64,000 nucleotides of DNA from Vibrio thalassae (lineage in GTDB: Bacteria > Pseudomonadota > Gammaproteobacteria > Enterobacterales > Vibrionaceae), in assembly GCF_900089835.1 (NCBI RefSeq), contig NZ_OANU01000123.1, positions 124,001 through 188,000 of the forward strand, written 5' to 3'. The notes under the pieces are model-generated. The model was given only the letters and a program-made list of their open reading frames with translations. It did not search any database and was not told the origin of the DNA. Of the stretch, positions 7,979 to 16,070 are shown piece by piece. A program made the position numbers and the translations under genes. The stretch's first letter is position 1; each line of letters starts with the position of its first letter.

Positions 7979-8864
7979 GTTGATTCCAACTTGATTCGAT
8001 CTGTTTAATTTGATGATACAGGGCTAGGTTGGTGGGAACAGCAATACCGTATCGCTTTGAAATAGAGACCACATAGCCGGTAATATAATCAATTTCGCTT
8101 TGTCTTTTATTATAAATGTCTTGGTGCATGGATGAGTAGTTTTGTGCAGTGGCATGGATGACTTTGTAGACGGTATCCAACATCTCTTCTGCTTTAAGAA
8201 CCACTCCCACTTGGTTTGCACACTCAGTTGCTTCGCGCACTACCATGGCGATCTGTTGCTGATAATCTTTATGAGCCAGTCCACCATTTTGACAGTTATT
8301 GATAGCTGTTAATGGGTTTATGGCGCAGTTAATAACAAGTTTGCTCCATAGTGCCGTTTGAATTTCAGAATTCCAAGCTACAGGTTTGAAAGCATGGTCG
8401 AGAACGTCGGCGATAAACGAACAACGTGAGCCTTTGTCATTCCAGGGCCCAATAAAGGTCTGGCCTAGACCGGTATGGCGTACTTGTGAGCTTGATAGTC
8501 TAAGCGCGCCGTGAGTAGAAGTACCAAGTAACACAGGGTGGTGATTAATGGCGGTTGCTAAGTGCTCAACGGTCCCCATACCATTGTGAAGAAAGAGCAA
8601 GATGGCATCGCTATTTAAATGTTTAAGTAGTGGCTTTAAAGCCAATTCCACTTGCCATGCTTTCAATGTAACGATGACAAGATCACTCGCTTTAAGTGAG
8701 GTGACATCGCAATTGGGGAAGTGGATAGCACTACCACCATCTAGCTCGATGACTACGGTATCTTGAGGAGAACGCCCCCAAACTGAAACTCGATGCCCTG
8801 CCTGATGAAGCTTATAAGCGTATAAAGAGCCAATGGCGCCGGGGCCCAAAATAGTAATATTCAC
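7971..8864 (-). CDS. panE: 2-dehydropantoate 2-reductase
   Basis: PanE reduces ketopantoate to pantoate with NADPH in pantothenate/CoA synthesis. The 297-residue protein opens with the Rossmann glycine motif ILGPGAIGS (residues 5-13). It contains the conserved KLVINCAINPLTA helix with the catalytic lysine, and in the C-terminal domain ATAQNYSSMHQDI and KRQSEIDYITGY. It is the first gene of the panE-yajL-csdA operon. A short intergenic stretch separates it from the ompK terminator. Confidence 0.93.
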   Translation of the reverse strand: MNITILGPGAIGSLYAYKLHQAGHRVSVWGRSPQDTVVIELDGGSAIHFPNCDVTSLKASDLVIVTLKAWQVELALKPLLKHLNSDAILLFLHNGMGTVEHLATAINHHPVLLGTSTHGALRLSSSQVRHTGLGQTFIGPWNDKGSRCSFIADVLDHAFKPVAWNSEIQTALWSKLVINCAINPLTAINNCQNGGLAHKDYQQQIAMVVREATECANQVGVVLKAEEMLDTVYKVIHATAQNYSSMHQDIYNKRQSEIDYITGYVVSISKRYGIAVPTNLALYHQIKQIESSWNQHD

Positions 8865-8952
8865 AATAGCTATGTAATCGTGGAAAGAGAGGGGAGAAGA
8901 ATAGCAAATTTAGCTGCGGTTTTCGAAAGCTATGTTATAGAGTGGGTGATAC

Positions 8953-8979
8953 AAAAAATGGCGCCGCAGCGCCATTTTA
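8953..8979 (-). terminator. Intrinsic terminator of ompK
   Basis: Read on the minus strand, AAAATGGCGC and GCGCCATTTT form a 10-bp stem around TGCG, followed by more Ts. It lies directly after the ompK stop codon. Confidence 0.85.
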
Positions 8980-8994
8980 TCTAACTTCGAAGAA

Positions 8995-9780
8995 TTAGAA
9001 GTTGTATTGTAGACGGTAGATGATTGCATCACCGTAGTGCTGTTGATTTGCACCAGAAGAACCGTAAACACCAAGCTTGTTGTTGAAGTAACGGTATTGG
9101 ATAGCTGCAGTTAGGTGCTCTGTTGCGTGCCAGTTAAATAGCAATGCACCGTTAAGGCCGTTTTTACCGCCTTGGTTTTCTGCATACGCATCGTTACGGT
9201 CAAATTCGATTTCGTTCCAGTTAACGAACGAGAAGTTTTGGCCAAACGCTTCGAAACCGTAGCGTGCTGTCCAACCTGCCATGTAGCCATTTCGACCGTT
9301 AACATTTTTGTTGACTCCAAAATCATCCCAAGATGTGATGTCATGAACACCAATCCACGGTTTGAAGAACCAGTTATCACCTTGTAGAGCCGTATAACCA
9401 AGACCTAAAACACGGTTGGTTTCACTTTGTGATGGGTTGTCGTGGTGGTAAACCTGACCGTATAGCGATACGCCAGTATCACCTAGGTAAAGGTGCGCAG
9501 TACCTTTGAATGAGTTCTTTTGCTCAGAGGCACTTTTTTCAACACTTTCGCGATCGTAGAAACCGTACAGTTCACCCCAAGTGAAACCCGCACCACCTTC
9601 AATACCAAGAACAAACTGGTTACGACCGTTACCGTTGTTACCATCTTGGATAGAGTTAGGACCGTGATCCCAGCTCTGATGATCAAGATAAACGCCACCA
9701 AAACCGTATAGATATTCTGCTGAAGCTGGTACAGAAGCTACCGCTGCAACAACGCCAAGAGCTATAAGTGATTTACGCAT
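8995..9780 (-). CDS. ompK: Outer membrane channel of the OmpK/Tsx nucleoside-porin family
   Basis: This 261-residue precursor has a signal peptide ending VASVPASA, with cleavage predicted after residue 21. Aromatic, alternating beta-strand segments follow, typical of the 12-stranded Tsx-like barrel, ending in the aromatic C-terminal YRLQYNF. By family and Vibrio synteny next to panE it matches OmpK, a nucleoside-type channel that in some vibrios is a phage receptor. The substrate here is inferred only. A perfect CRP site upstream suggests catabolite activation. Confidence 0.8.
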   Translation of the reverse strand: MRKSLIALGVVAAVASVPASAEYLYGFGGVYLDHQSWDHGPNSIQDGNNGNGRNQFVLGIEGGAGFTWGELYGFYDRESVEKSASEQKNSFKGTAHLYLGDTGVSLYGQVYHHDNPSQSETNRVLGLGYTALQGDNWFFKPWIGVHDITSWDDFGVNKNVNGRNGYMAGWTARYGFEAFGQNFSFVNWNEIEFDRNDAYAENQGGKNGLNGALLFNWHATEHLTAAIQYRYFNNKLGVYGSSGANQQHYGDAIIYRLQYNF

Positions 9781-9850
9781 AGTGTTAACTACTCTTTAAG
9801 TTGTACTGAAATTAGCCGCGAATCCATGCGAACTCATCCGATGGGTGGGC

Positions 9851-9879
9851 ATGATAGCGATTTATATCTCAAAGTAAAT
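9851..9879 (-). promoter_or_regulatory. Candidate ompK promoter
   Basis: On the minus strand TTTACT and TATCAT are separated by 16 bp, with TATCAT complementary to 9851-9856. A second possible -10, TATAAA, is complementary to 9861-9866. Either would place the CRP site about 62-73 bp upstream of the start of transcription, a class I activation distance. Confidence 0.45.
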
Positions 9880-9908
9880 GTGCAACACCGCAAACGTTTA
9901 CTAAAGTT

Positions 9909-9924
9909 TGTGAAAGCAATCACA
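9909..9924. promoter_or_regulatory. CRP (cAMP receptor protein) site upstream of ompK
   Basis: TGTGAAAGCAATCACA is a perfect TGTGA-N6-TCACA palindrome within the intergenic region between ompK and the LON-domain gene. It is well placed to activate ompK and is about 150 bp from the other gene's promoter. Confidence 0.75.
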
Positions 9925-10030
9925 AATAATAACCTTTGGAGGGAACTTTTATAAATGGCATACAATTTAATCAATTTTGCCGATCTGATTGATAACAAAT
10001 AAATGATATTTTCTAACAATTGTTTGGCTT

Positions 10031-10058
10031 TGATCGTATTGAAAATGACAACGTAAAA
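10031..10058 (+). promoter_or_regulatory. Candidate ECF-sigma promoter of the LON-domain gene
   Basis: TGATCG at 10031-10036, then 14 bases, then ACGTA at 10051-10055. Exactly the same pattern and spacing occurs before the ECF sigma gene at 10702-10726. TGATC-type -35 elements are known for the RpoE-ChrR (ECF11) group, so this is likely a promoter used by the neighbouring sigma factor. A start site near 10062 suits translation from 10087. Confidence 0.55.
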
Positions 10059-10086
10059 AGGTGGTCTAACAATGAAAGGAAATGTG

Positions 10087-10683
10087 ATGACACAGATAAT
10101 GTTGTTTCCCTTGCGGTCAGTGGTGTTGCCTGAGGGGAAAATGAGGTTGAGGATTTTTGAACCTCGCTACAAGAGGATGGTCACCGAATGTTTGAAGAAC
10201 GAGTCGGGTTTTGGTGTCTGTTTGATTAGTGCCTCCGCTGGCGCCGTACCGAGCAACGTGTCGACAGTGGGCACGTTTGTCAGCATTGTTGATTTTGAGA
10301 GCCTCGATGACGGCATGCTCGGTGTGACGGTCTCTGGTATCAGAAAGTTTCAAATCCATCATGTCGAGGCAGACCAAGATGGCCTGAGAAAGGCGGAAGT
10401 GAGTTGGGTTGAAAGCTGGCCTCCGACCGATTTGACTGATGAAAACCAATTTTTGGGAGAGCGTCTTCAGCATGTTTATGAAAAATTTCCTCAGATTGGT
10501 GATTTGTATCTGCATCGCTTTTTTGACGACGCAACTTGGGTCAGTCAGCGATGGTTAGAGGTACTTCCTCTAGAATGTCACCACTTTGAACATCTTGTGA
10601 CGCAGCAGGACTGTTCGGCTACGCTCTCATTTTTAGGGGAAGCCTTCCGAGACGATGAGCTTGAAAATGAAACGCGGCACTGA
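10087..10683 (+). CDS. LON substrate-binding domain protein
   Basis: This is a 198-residue stand-alone LON N-terminal (PUA-like) domain without ATPase or protease parts. It opens with the diagnostic MLFPLRSVVLPEGKMRLRIFEPRYKRMV and continues with FGVCLIS and an F/I-rich core. Its function is not established; such proteins are presumed to bind peptides. I prefer ATG 10087 (AAAGGA six bases upstream) over ATG 10072, because the putative promoter starts RNA close to 10062. It precedes the ECF sigma gene by about 90 bases and shares its promoter motif. Confidence 0.85.
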   Translation: MTQIMLFPLRSVVLPEGKMRLRIFEPRYKRMVTECLKNESGFGVCLISASAGAVPSNVSTVGTFVSIVDFESLDDGMLGVTVSGIRKFQIHHVEADQDGLRKAEVSWVESWPPTDLTDENQFLGERLQHVYEKFPQIGDLYLHRFFDDATWVSQRWLEVLPLECHHFEHLVTQQDCSATLSFLGEAFRDDELENETRH

Positions 10684-10701
10684 TAACTCGAGAAAATTTA
10701 T

Positions 10702-10730
10702 TGATCGCTTTTGTTACTGGGACGTATACA
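10702..10730 (+). promoter_or_regulatory. Candidate autoregulated ECF-sigma promoter of the sigma-chrR operon
   Basis: TGATCG at 10702-10707, 14 bases, then ACGTA at 10722-10726, about 50 bases before the sigma start codon. The same motif at 10031-10055 precedes the LON-domain gene. Autoregulation is the norm for ECF sigma factors. Confidence 0.6.
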
Positions 10731-10775
10731 GTGAGTTAGAGAGATTGGATAATGTAAGAAACAGGGATAACAGGC

Positions 10776-11354
10776 ATGACACTAGATAGTCCTCAAGCCC
10801 TTTGCAAGCAAGAATGGGCAGAATGCATGGAACGGGTTAAGCAAAGAGACAAAAGCGCCTTTGCAACTGTGTTCAACTATTTCACTCCTCGCTTAAAACA
10901 GTTTGCTTTTAAACACATGGGTAATGAGCAGGTTGCAATAGAGATGGTGCAAGAAACGATGGCTACCGTCTGGCAGAAAGCGCACCTTTTCGATGGTTCT
11001 AAGAGTTCTCTATCTACATGGATATACACTATTGCGCGTAACCTTTGTTTTGACATGTTACGAAAGCAAAAGGGTAAAGAGCTACACGTTCATGCCGATG
11101 ACATTTGGCCAACAGACTATTGCCCACCGGATTTTGTTGAACACTACTCGCCAGAGACGGATCGGTTGAAAGAGCAAATTATTAAATTTTTGGACGATCT
11201 CCCAAAAGCCCAAAGAGAGGTGGTTCAAGCAGTTTATTTAGAAGAGCTGCCACATCAGCAGGTCGCCGATATGTTTAACATACCACTCGGCACGGTAAAA
11301 TCTCGCTTACGACTTGCAGTTGAAAAACTCAGACATTCAATGGAGGCAATTTGA
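10776..11354 (+). CDS. ECF RNA polymerase sigma factor, RpoE/ChrR-type (ECF11-like)
   Basis: The 192-residue sigma-70-family protein contains only regions 2 and 4. Region 2 runs through DKSAFATVFNYFTPRLKQFA, MVQETMATVWQKAHLF and STWIYTIARNLCFDMLRK. Region 4 holds LPKAQREVVQAVYLEEL and the helix-turn-helix VADMFNIPLGTVKSRLRLA. The next gene, one base after its stop, encodes a ChrR zinc anti-sigma, so it is expected to be held inactive until a signal such as singlet oxygen releases it. No photolyase or fatty-acid cyclopropane synthase gene is adjacent. Confidence 0.9.
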   Translation: MTLDSPQALCKQEWAECMERVKQRDKSAFATVFNYFTPRLKQFAFKHMGNEQVAIEMVQETMATVWQKAHLFDGSKSSLSTWIYTIARNLCFDMLRKQKGKELHVHADDIWPTDYCPPDFVEHYSPETDRLKEQIIKFLDDLPKAQREVVQAVYLEELPHQQVADMFNIPLGTVKSRLRLAVEKLRHSMEAI

Positions 11355-11355
11355 T

Positions 11356-12036
11356 ATGAGTCACCACCCCGATACAGAACTGTTGCGTCTCTATGCTTCG
11401 GGTGCGATAGATACGGCACATGGTGCCGCGATCGCCTCTCACTTAGACTCATGCCCGCATTGTCGCAACAAAGTGACACTGTTCGAATCTGAAGCCGCTG
11501 AAGAAATGATCGCGGTTTCGAACGCCGAGCAAAAGTCGTCTGAAGAACTGGAGCAGGTTTTTGCTCACATGCTAGACGACATTACGACTCTCGATGCTGA
11601 CTACTCGAAACCCAAGGTGCGTAAGCCCGGCAAAGTCCGAGTCGATGGCAAGGAATTTATCGTTCCTCCGACGATTGCTCCACTTGTCGACAGAATGGGA
11701 GAGTGGCGTAGTTATGGTGGCAAGGTCTTTACATCAACGATCGATATTGATGAAGAGTGTAGAGTCAGTTTGCTTTATATAAATAAAGGTGTTCAAGTCC
11801 CTCAGCATACCCATAAAGGGTATGAGTCCACGTTGGTCCTTCACGGCAGTTTCCAAGACGAAAACGGTGAATACCATGCTGGAGATTTTATCCGTGAGGA
11901 TGGAGAAACTAAACATGCGCCCCAAACAACGGAGCAGCAAGACTGTCTATGCTTGTCCATCTTGACACAGCCGATGATTTTCACTCAAGGTGTGGCACGA
12001 GTCTTCAATAGATTTGGCAAAGGCATGTATCCGTAA
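11356..12036 (+). CDS. chrR: ChrR-family zinc anti-sigma factor
   Basis: The 226-residue protein has an N-terminal zinc anti-sigma domain with His4, His29, Cys33 and Cys36 (HLDSCPHC) as ligands. The C-terminal cupin carries a second metal site in PQHTHKGYES and KHAP. This is the two-domain layout of ChrR, which sequesters its ECF sigma and releases it under singlet oxygen. I start at ATG 11356: GGAGG lies nine bases upstream and the sigma stop is adjacent. Translation is probably coupled to the sigma gene. Confidence 0.9.
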   Translation: MSHHPDTELLRLYASGAIDTAHGAAIASHLDSCPHCRNKVTLFESEAAEEMIAVSNAEQKSSEELEQVFAHMLDDITTLDADYSKPKVRKPGKVRVDGKEFIVPPTIAPLVDRMGEWRSYGGKVFTSTIDIDEECRVSLLYINKGVQVPQHTHKGYESTLVLHGSFQDENGEYHAGDFIREDGETKHAPQTTEQQDCLCLSILTQPMIFTQGVARVFNRFGKGMYP

Positions 12037-12062
12037 TGAGATTAGCGCTGTTGGAATATGTA

Positions 12063-12094
12063 AAAGCCTCAGAACAAGTCTGAGGCTTTCTTGT
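12063..12094. terminator. Bidirectional terminator between chrR and ampG
   Basis: AAAGCCTCAG and CTGAGGCTTT form a perfect 10-bp stem with a 7-base loop between two convergent genes, with flanking T/A tracts for either direction. Confidence 0.85.
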
Positions 12095-12095
12095 G

Positions 12096-13475
12096 TTACT
12101 CAGCAAGCTTATCTTCGTTGGTTTCGTTTTGGTCTCTTGCTCGCGCTTTTTCCAATAGGTCGGTAAAGTAGTGTCTTAGTGAATAAAGCATGATTAAGCT
12201 TGGAATCACCATTAGCGCAGTGATGATGAAAAAGAGCGCCCAATCATTCAAAGCATCAACCAACTCACCACTAAAAGACGCAAGTGTCGTTCTACCAAAA
12301 TTGCCTAAAGACGCCAATAAAGCGTACTGCGTTGCAGAGAAAGCTTGCCCGGTTAAAACGGTAAGGAATGACACAAAAGCGACCGTGGAAAACGCGGTGG
12401 TAAAGTTATCCACGAGAATGGTTGCCAAGAATAGGTGCTCATTTGGACCTACTTTAGCGATCCATGCAAACATTAAGTTACTGGCACTCATGGCGATACC
12501 GCCGATCATTAATCCTTTTACAATGCCAAAACGTACATTGAACATACTGCCTAGCAGGGTAAACAAGATGGTCGCACCCCAACCAATCAATTTAGAGTAG
12601 TAACCAATCTGTTCATTGCTGAAACCGATTTCTTTGTAGAATGGGATGGACATTCTGCCTAAGAAGGCTTCGCCAATCTTGAACAAGAAAACGAACAACA
12701 ACAAGGTGATGGCAACCTGAACACCATTGCGACGGAAGAAGTCGAGAAAAGGCTCTATGACGGTAACGGACAGCCAGCTAAGAATTGGGCTACCTACCAC
12801 TTTTTCATGACGCTTCTCAGCTTCAGCTTGCAATTGGTCACGCGCAGTTTTCGGTTCTCCTACCAAAAGCGTAAATAGCATTAAAATAGCGATGATGCCG
12901 GCCATGCCGTAATAAACACCATTCCAACCCATTGAATCTGCGTTGGTAAAAGCTAAGTAACCTGGCAGCGAATAACCTGTCCACCACCCAATAACCGCCA
13001 TCGCTGATGCTTGCGGGAGCTTGCTAGCCTGTGATTTTGGGAAGGTATCAATACGAAAAGCATCGATAGCAATATCCTGTGTCGCTGACGAAATGGCGAT
13101 GCATAAGGCAAGCATTGAGGTAAACATTAAGTTATTAGCTGGATTCACGCCAGCGATGAACAATGTGGCGACGAGAATAAAACTTTGACACAAGAATATC
13201 CAACTACGACGTTGGCCAAGAGCACGATGTAATATAGGGAGCTTAACTCTATCAACCAAAGGTGCCCACAAGAAGTTGATCGCATACACGGCGAAGACAG
13301 AACCAAAATAGCCGATAGCAGCACGGGTTAAACCTGCATCTTTAAGCCATCCAGACATGTTTGAACCAATCAAGACCCACGGAAAGCCACTCGAACACCC
13401 AAGCATAAAGACCCAAAGTAGTCGTTTATCCAAGTAACTTTTGACGGTATTTAACCATGTCATTTTTTGTTCCAC
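12096..13475 (-). CDS. ampG: Muropeptide permease AmpG (MFS)
   Basis: AmpG imports anhydro-muropeptides from the periplasm for cell-wall recycling. The 459-residue protein has 12 or more hydrophobic segments with MFS loop motifs. The sequence LLWVFMLGCSSGFPWVLIGSN near the start is characteristic of AmpG. I choose the GTG at 13475 because AAGGAG lies seven bases before it; the longer frame to 13535 reads through the ppiA terminator. Its substrates are made by lytic transglycosylases such as MltA and MltC in this window. yajG-ampG linkage is also seen in Escherichia coli. Confidence 0.88.
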   Translation of the reverse strand: MEQKMTWLNTVKSYLDKRLLWVFMLGCSSGFPWVLIGSNMSGWLKDAGLTRAAIGYFGSVFAVYAINFLWAPLVDRVKLPILHRALGQRRSWIFLCQSFILVATLFIAGVNPANNLMFTSMLALCIAISSATQDIAIDAFRIDTFPKSQASKLPQASAMAVIGWWTGYSLPGYLAFTNADSMGWNGVYYGMAGIIAILMLFTLLVGEPKTARDQLQAEAEKRHEKVVGSPILSWLSVTVIEPFLDFFRRNGVQVAITLLLFVFLFKIGEAFLGRMSIPFYKEIGFSNEQIGYYSKLIGWGATILFTLLGSMFNVRFGIVKGLMIGGIAMSASNLMFAWIAKVGPNEHLFLATILVDNFTTAFSTVAFVSFLTVLTGQAFSATQYALLASLGNFGRTTLASFSGELVDALNDWALFFIITALMVIPSLIMLYSLRHYFTDLLEKARARDQNETNEDKLAE

Positions 13476-13502
13476 AATTACGCTCCTTGTGAAGGGGTAG
13501 CC

Positions 13503-13533
13503 ATTAAGAAAAGGAGAGAGGAAATCCTCTCTC
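13503..13533 (-). terminator. Terminator after ppiA
   Basis: GAGAGAGGA and TCCTCTCTC pair with almost no loop (13514-13533). On the minus strand they are followed by CCTTTTCTT. It separates ppiA from ampG, so ampG probably has read-through or its own promoter. Confidence 0.7.
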
Positions 13534-13544
13534 ATTTTTGTGTT

Positions 13545-14093
13545 TTATTCAGTAACACGTTGTATTTTAGTGATGACAATTGGCTCTAATGGAACGTCTC
13601 GCATTCCACGAACACTTCGGGTTGGCTTTTGTGCCATCTTTTGAACGACATCAAAACCTTCAACGACCTGACCAAAGACAGCATAACCAGGATTAGTCAC
13701 GCTGTAATTTAGGAAGTCGTTATCCACGAAGTTAATAAAGAACTGGCGTGTCGCTGAGTTTGGATCTTGAGTTCTTGCCATTGCAATCGTTGCGGCATCA
13801 TTGTCTAGTCCATTCGATGCTTCGTTTTTGATCGGAGCATTGACGGGTAATCGATTGAACCTACTATCAAAACCGCCGCCTTGCGCCATAAATCCAGGAA
13901 TAACACGATGGAATTGGCTGTCGACATAACTGCCATCGTTAACATATTTTAAGAAGTTTTCTACCGTGACCGGGGCTTTCTCTTGGTTAAGTTCCACCAC
14001 GAATGAGCCTAAATTGGTTTCGACTTCTACCTTTGGTCCAGCAAAAACGCTGGTGGCGATTAGTGCTAGGGAGGCAACAAGTGTTTTCATCAT
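13545..14093 (-). CDS. ppiA: Periplasmic peptidyl-prolyl isomerase A (cyclophilin)
   Basis: This 182-residue cyclophilin-type prolyl isomerase carries a signal peptide (MMKTLVASLALIATSVFA), placing it in the periplasm. The core shows FHRVIPGFMAQGGGF, ARTQDPNSATRQFFIN and YAVFGQVVEGFDVV, the standard cyclophilin active-site blocks including Phe-His-Arg and Gln. It overlaps the yajG stop codon by one base (TGATG), so the two are translationally coupled. Confidence 0.92.
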   Translation of the reverse strand: MMKTLVASLALIATSVFAGPKVEVETNLGSFVVELNQEKAPVTVENFLKYVNDGSYVDSQFHRVIPGFMAQGGGFDSRFNRLPVNAPIKNEASNGLDNDAATIAMARTQDPNSATRQFFINFVDNDFLNYSVTNPGYAVFGQVVEGFDVVQKMAQKPTRSVRGMRDVPLEPIVITKIQRVTE

Positions 14094-14662
14094 CAGAAAC
14101 GTTCCTTCATGTAGTCTTGTAGCTCAGTATCGTTAGCAATTTCTTTTAGCACAAGGTTCACAGTATCATTTAAAACTGTTTCGATCTCTTCATTAGAGGC
14201 GCTCATTAAACCAGAGCGTTTCGCAGTACCTGTATAAGTTTTTACCAATTTTCCTTTGCTGTTTTCTGCCGTGAGCTCGAGTATGACGGTCGCATTCATG
14301 TCATTCTCCATAACAGTATGTTTGACCGAAACCAGCGCTTCTTGGATTTCGACTTTTAGTGTGTTCTTACTGTTAACAGTAACTTGGTAACCTTCGGCCG
14401 AAAATTGATTGACGAGAGCGTTTTCAATCTCGATACGCACGTTTTGTCTAGCATGAACTGGAGTGATATTGGCACGACCGTTATCCAGCAGTGCTACGTA
14501 CTGCGCGGTACGCACGTCTTGGCTAGAAATAGACATAGATTTGCCTTCGACGATCTTAGCGGCACTGGTCGCAGCGGTAGGCGCAAAATTAATCTGTTCT
14601 TTTTGAGGACTTGCACATGCTGCAAGTAAAACGACTGAAGCCGCCAGAACGAGCTTTTTCAT
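14093..14662 (-). CDS. yajG: YajG-family lipoprotein
   Basis: The 189-residue precursor has a lipobox LLAACA with lipidated Cys16, so it is an outer- or inner-membrane lipoprotein. The mature part (SSQDVRTAQYVALLDNG, VLELTAENSKGKLVKTYTG) matches the YajG family, whose function is not firmly known. It is transcribed with ppiA and lies near ampG and bolA, the same neighbourhood as in Escherichia coli. Confidence 0.85.
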   Translation of the reverse strand: MKKLVLAASVVLLAACASPQKEQINFAPTAATSAAKIVEGKSMSISSQDVRTAQYVALLDNGRANITPVHARQNVRIEIENALVNQFSAEGYQVTVNSKNTLKVEIQEALVSVKHTVMENDMNATVILELTAENSKGKLVKTYTGTAKRSGLMSASNEEIETVLNDTVNLVLKEIANDTELQDYMKERF

Positions 14663-14788
14663 TGATTATTCCTTTTCACACTCTTCTAAATGATGAGTAA
14701 AGTTTTGAAGCCAATAAAGACTTCACGATAAATTTTATCCGATTCTTGTTAGACTGCATGACAATGAACAGCAACAATGACTCAAACT

Positions 14789-15919
14789 TTACTTAGTTGC
14801 CTGTAAAATAACAAATTTGGCGTTAGATGCGACAAGTTTTACATTGTGTTTGCCAAAGAGTCGCGCCAGCTTTTTATCGTAGCCTAGGTGGCGATTGCCG
14901 ATAACCATTAATTCCCCTGTGTCTCGAAGAACTTGCTTAGCATCACAGAACATCTGCCATGCAATGTGATCAGTGACGGCTTGTTGCTGATGGAAAGGGG
15001 GATTACACACCACCAAGTCTTGGCTATTTGGTGCAAATCCGTCGAGGCAATTATTAGCAACGAAATGACAGCCTTCGCTGTCGATGTGGTTCAAGGCAAA
15101 GTTATGATGCGCAGATTTCACGGCCATATAGCTTTCATCAATCGCAGTAACATTGGCTTGAGGGTTGAGCTGTTTGAGTTTGAGCGTTAGTACGCCGTTG
15201 CCACAGCCCAAATCAACAATGTCCTGATACTTGTTGTCGCTTTTGAGGTGCTCGAGGATGAATCGGGCACCCAAATCTAAACTCTCTCCTGAATACACGT
15301 TAGGTAGGTTAGCAAGTAGCAACTTGTGCTCTTCAACTGGCCACGTTGTGTAAGGTTCGACCGTGTCTTTATAAGCACTATTGAGCTCTGAAAATACCAG
15401 ACGATGCTTTTTCCAAGCCAGTGACGTTGTGGTATGTCCCGCATATTTTTCAAAAATTTTCAGAGTAGAACTATGAATTTCTTTTGCTTTATTAACGGCA
15501 ACAAGCGAACAGCCACCTTGATACTTTGAGGCAATTTGGTTGAGCTGCCATGTCAGGTAGCGGTTGTTGCGAGGAATTTGCATCAACACGATATCTACCT
15601 GTTGCGGCCACTGGTCAATGGAAGCGCGCAGATCAATAGGCTGACATTGATTATGCTCTAAATTGTGCTTAATACCCTGATGGGAAATAAATGAATCACT
15701 GATGGTTGTGACTTGATGTTGCTCTGAAAACCAGCAACTTAGCGCACCAAAACTGTCATTAAGAATCAATATGTTAGAGTTGTTAGGTAATCCTAATTCT
15801 TCAACGTGTTGAATCAGATATTCGTCGCCAGCATCCCAAGCTTGCAGTTGTTCATTGCTAAGTTTGGGGAAGCGAAATAGCGAATAAGAGCGGTCAAAAA
15901 GGTGTAATTCAGTCTTCAT
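14789..15919 (-). CDS. rlmG: 23S rRNA (guanine1835-N2)-methyltransferase
   Basis: RlmG methylates G1835 of 23S rRNA using S-adenosylmethionine. The 376 residues comprise a degenerate N-terminal methyltransferase-like domain and a catalytic C-terminal domain. The latter has the SAM motif VDLGCGNGVLTL (about residues 235-246) and the exocyclic-amine methylase motif NPPF (306-309). I start at ATG 15919 rather than the upstream TTG, which gives the family length of about 378. It is divergent from bolA. Confidence 0.9.
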   Translation of the reverse strand: MKTELHLFDRSYSLFRFPKLSNEQLQAWDAGDEYLIQHVEELGLPNNSNILILNDSFGALSCWFSEQHQVTTISDSFISHQGIKHNLEHNQCQPIDLRASIDQWPQQVDIVLMQIPRNNRYLTWQLNQIASKYQGGCSLVAVNKAKEIHSSTLKIFEKYAGHTTTSLAWKKHRLVFSELNSAYKDTVEPYTTWPVEEHKLLLANLPNVYSGESLDLGARFILEHLKSDNKYQDIVDLGCGNGVLTLKLKQLNPQANVTAIDESYMAVKSAHHNFALNHIDSEGCHFVANNCLDGFAPNSQDLVVCNPPFHQQQAVTDHIAWQMFCDAKQVLRDTGELMVIGNRHLGYDKKLARLFGKHNVKLVASNAKFVILQATK

Positions 15920-15968
15920 AATGCTGTGATTTGGTGACAATGGTTGTATTTTGACAAAATCTTGGAAC

Positions 15969-15984
15969 TTTCGCCAAGGCGAAA
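15969..15984. repeat. Short inverted repeat upstream of rlmG
   Basis: TTTCGCC-AA-GGCGAAA, 7-bp arms with a 2-base centre. It lies 50 bp from the rlmG start in the rlmG/bolA divergent region. It could be an operator; no regulator is recognised. Confidence 0.4.
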
Positions 15985-16011
15985 ATGATTTAAGGGAAGA
16001 TTATTGATTAA

Positions 16012-16029
16012 GTAAAGTATATACTTTAC
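16012..16029. promoter_or_regulatory. 18-bp perfect palindrome upstream of bolA
   Basis: GTAAAGTATATACTTTAC is fully self-complementary. It contains a possible -10 hexamer (TATACT, 16020-16025) for bolA, whose ATG is about 40 bases downstream. This suggests an operator over the bolA promoter. Confidence 0.5.
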
Positions 16030-16070
16030 CTTCTAAATAAAGATAAATAGTTACAGCCCAAGGAAGTAAG

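Noticed and set aside
12190..12600. 136-codon frame opposite ampG
   Set aside because: It lies wholly within the antisense of a well-supported transporter gene; composition is that of a shadow frame.
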